A stretch of DNA of 5,061 bases from contig CAMJQX010000125.1 in the NCBI GenBank assembly GCA_946408145.1, forward strand, positions 1 to 5,061, given 5' to 3'. The notes beneath the pieces are model-generated. The model saw only the letters and a program-made list of their open reading frames with translations. It searched no databases and was not told where the DNA came from. A program made the translations under genes and the position numbers. The stretch is from an uncultured Clostridia bacterium. GTDB lineage: Bacteria > Bacillota_A > Clostridia > Oscillospirales > Oscillospiraceae. Shown here in pieces: positions 4,952 to 5,061 of this stretch. Within the stretch, counting starts at the first letter, position 1, and the number at the start of each line of letters is the position of its first letter.

Positions 4952-5061
4952 AGCAGATCCCTCTCCTGCAGGATCTCCATGCATTTTTCAAAGGTGGCCG
5001 CAATGATCTGCGGGCAGTACTCCACGCGCTTGGCGGGGTTGCCCTTCGTGATGTCGCGGCA
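4948..5061 (-). CDS. C-terminal end of a probable C-GCAxxG-C-C (DVU_1555-like) family protein
   Basis: Only the last 37 codons are inside the window; the gene runs off the right edge and ends in TGA at 4948-4950. The visible tail begins CRDITKGNPAKR, continues VEYCPQIIAATFEKC and ends MEILQERDLL. It has Cys at visible positions 1, 16 and 27, with a predicted helix after the second Cys. The arrangement C-R-(D/E)-(I/L), a short loop, C-P, then an amphipathic helix is how the C-terminus of C-GCAxxG-C-C proteins looks, where the final two cysteines lie in these spots. These proteins are thought to be redox- or metal-related, but their function is not settled. The GTGA overlap with the ligase start implies translational coupling. 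The GCAxxG motif itself is outside the window, so the assignment is inferred from the tail and from the ligase neighbour. Confidence 0.55.
   Translation of the reverse strand, partial: CRDITKGNPAKRVEYCPQIIAATFEKCMEILQERDLL
4959..4967 (-). promoter_or_regulatory. Ribosome binding site for the GTG start of the ligase
   Basis: On the minus strand this reads AGGAGAGGG inside the end of the upstream gene. Its AGGAG part lies 11 nt, and its AGAGG part 8 nt, before the GTG at 4951. It supports GTG as the start over the ATG at 4984. Confidence 0.6.

Noticed and set aside
4617..5003. 128-codon minus-strand frame overlapping the ligase start
   Set aside because: It is in another frame of the ligase and Cys-protein region, which are both supported by motifs and by the stop/start overlap. 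It has no domain character of its own.

Overview
This window looks like chromosome from a high-G+C member of the Clostridia (Bacillota), most likely a gut Oscillospiraceae/Ruminococcaceae-type bacterium. That rests on consensus AGGAGG-type ribosome binding sites, sigma-A-like promoters in AT-rich gaps between GC-rich genes, a BspA-type leucine-rich-repeat surface protein with choline-binding-like repeats, and Clostridia-like RsmE and pyruvate kinase sequences. The genus cannot be fixed from this piece.

Layout from left to right. (1) 1-947, minus strand: the N-terminal 315 residues of a secreted cell-surface protein. It has a signal peptide, a long Glu/Pro/Ala stalk, a short BspA-type LRR domain and the start of a wall-binding repeat domain, and it runs off the left edge. 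Its promoter is at 1016-1044. (2) 1101-1250, minus strand: a 49-codon ORF with an almost ideal ribosome binding site, function unknown. (3) 1346-2077, plus strand: rsmE, the 16S rRNA m3U1498 methyltransferase, with its own promoter (1275-1303). It ends at a strong hairpin (2094-2120) that can serve both strands. (4) 2150-3565, minus strand: pyk, pyruvate kinase, convergent with rsmE, with its own promoter (3607-3635). (5) 3716-4951, minus strand: a PaaK/F390-synthetase-like adenylate-forming ligase ending at a hairpin terminator (3671-3710). (6) 4948-5061, minus strand: the last 37 codons of a Cys-containing protein that overlaps the ligase start by 4 nt.

The housekeeping part (rsmE, pyk) is ordinary and appears to be two single-gene transcription units. 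The most interesting part is the right edge. The ligase is the final gene of an operon whose preceding gene ends like a C-GCAxxG-C-C-type protein. That pairing resembles the poorly characterised DVU_1553/DVU_1555-type gene set known from Desulfovibrio and many anaerobes. The rest of that operon lies outside the window, so this is a family-level inference.

No tRNA, rRNA, CRISPR array, insertion sequence, integrase or attachment site was seen. No intergenic gap exceeds about 155 bases, and each is accounted for by promoters, ribosome binding sites or terminators.
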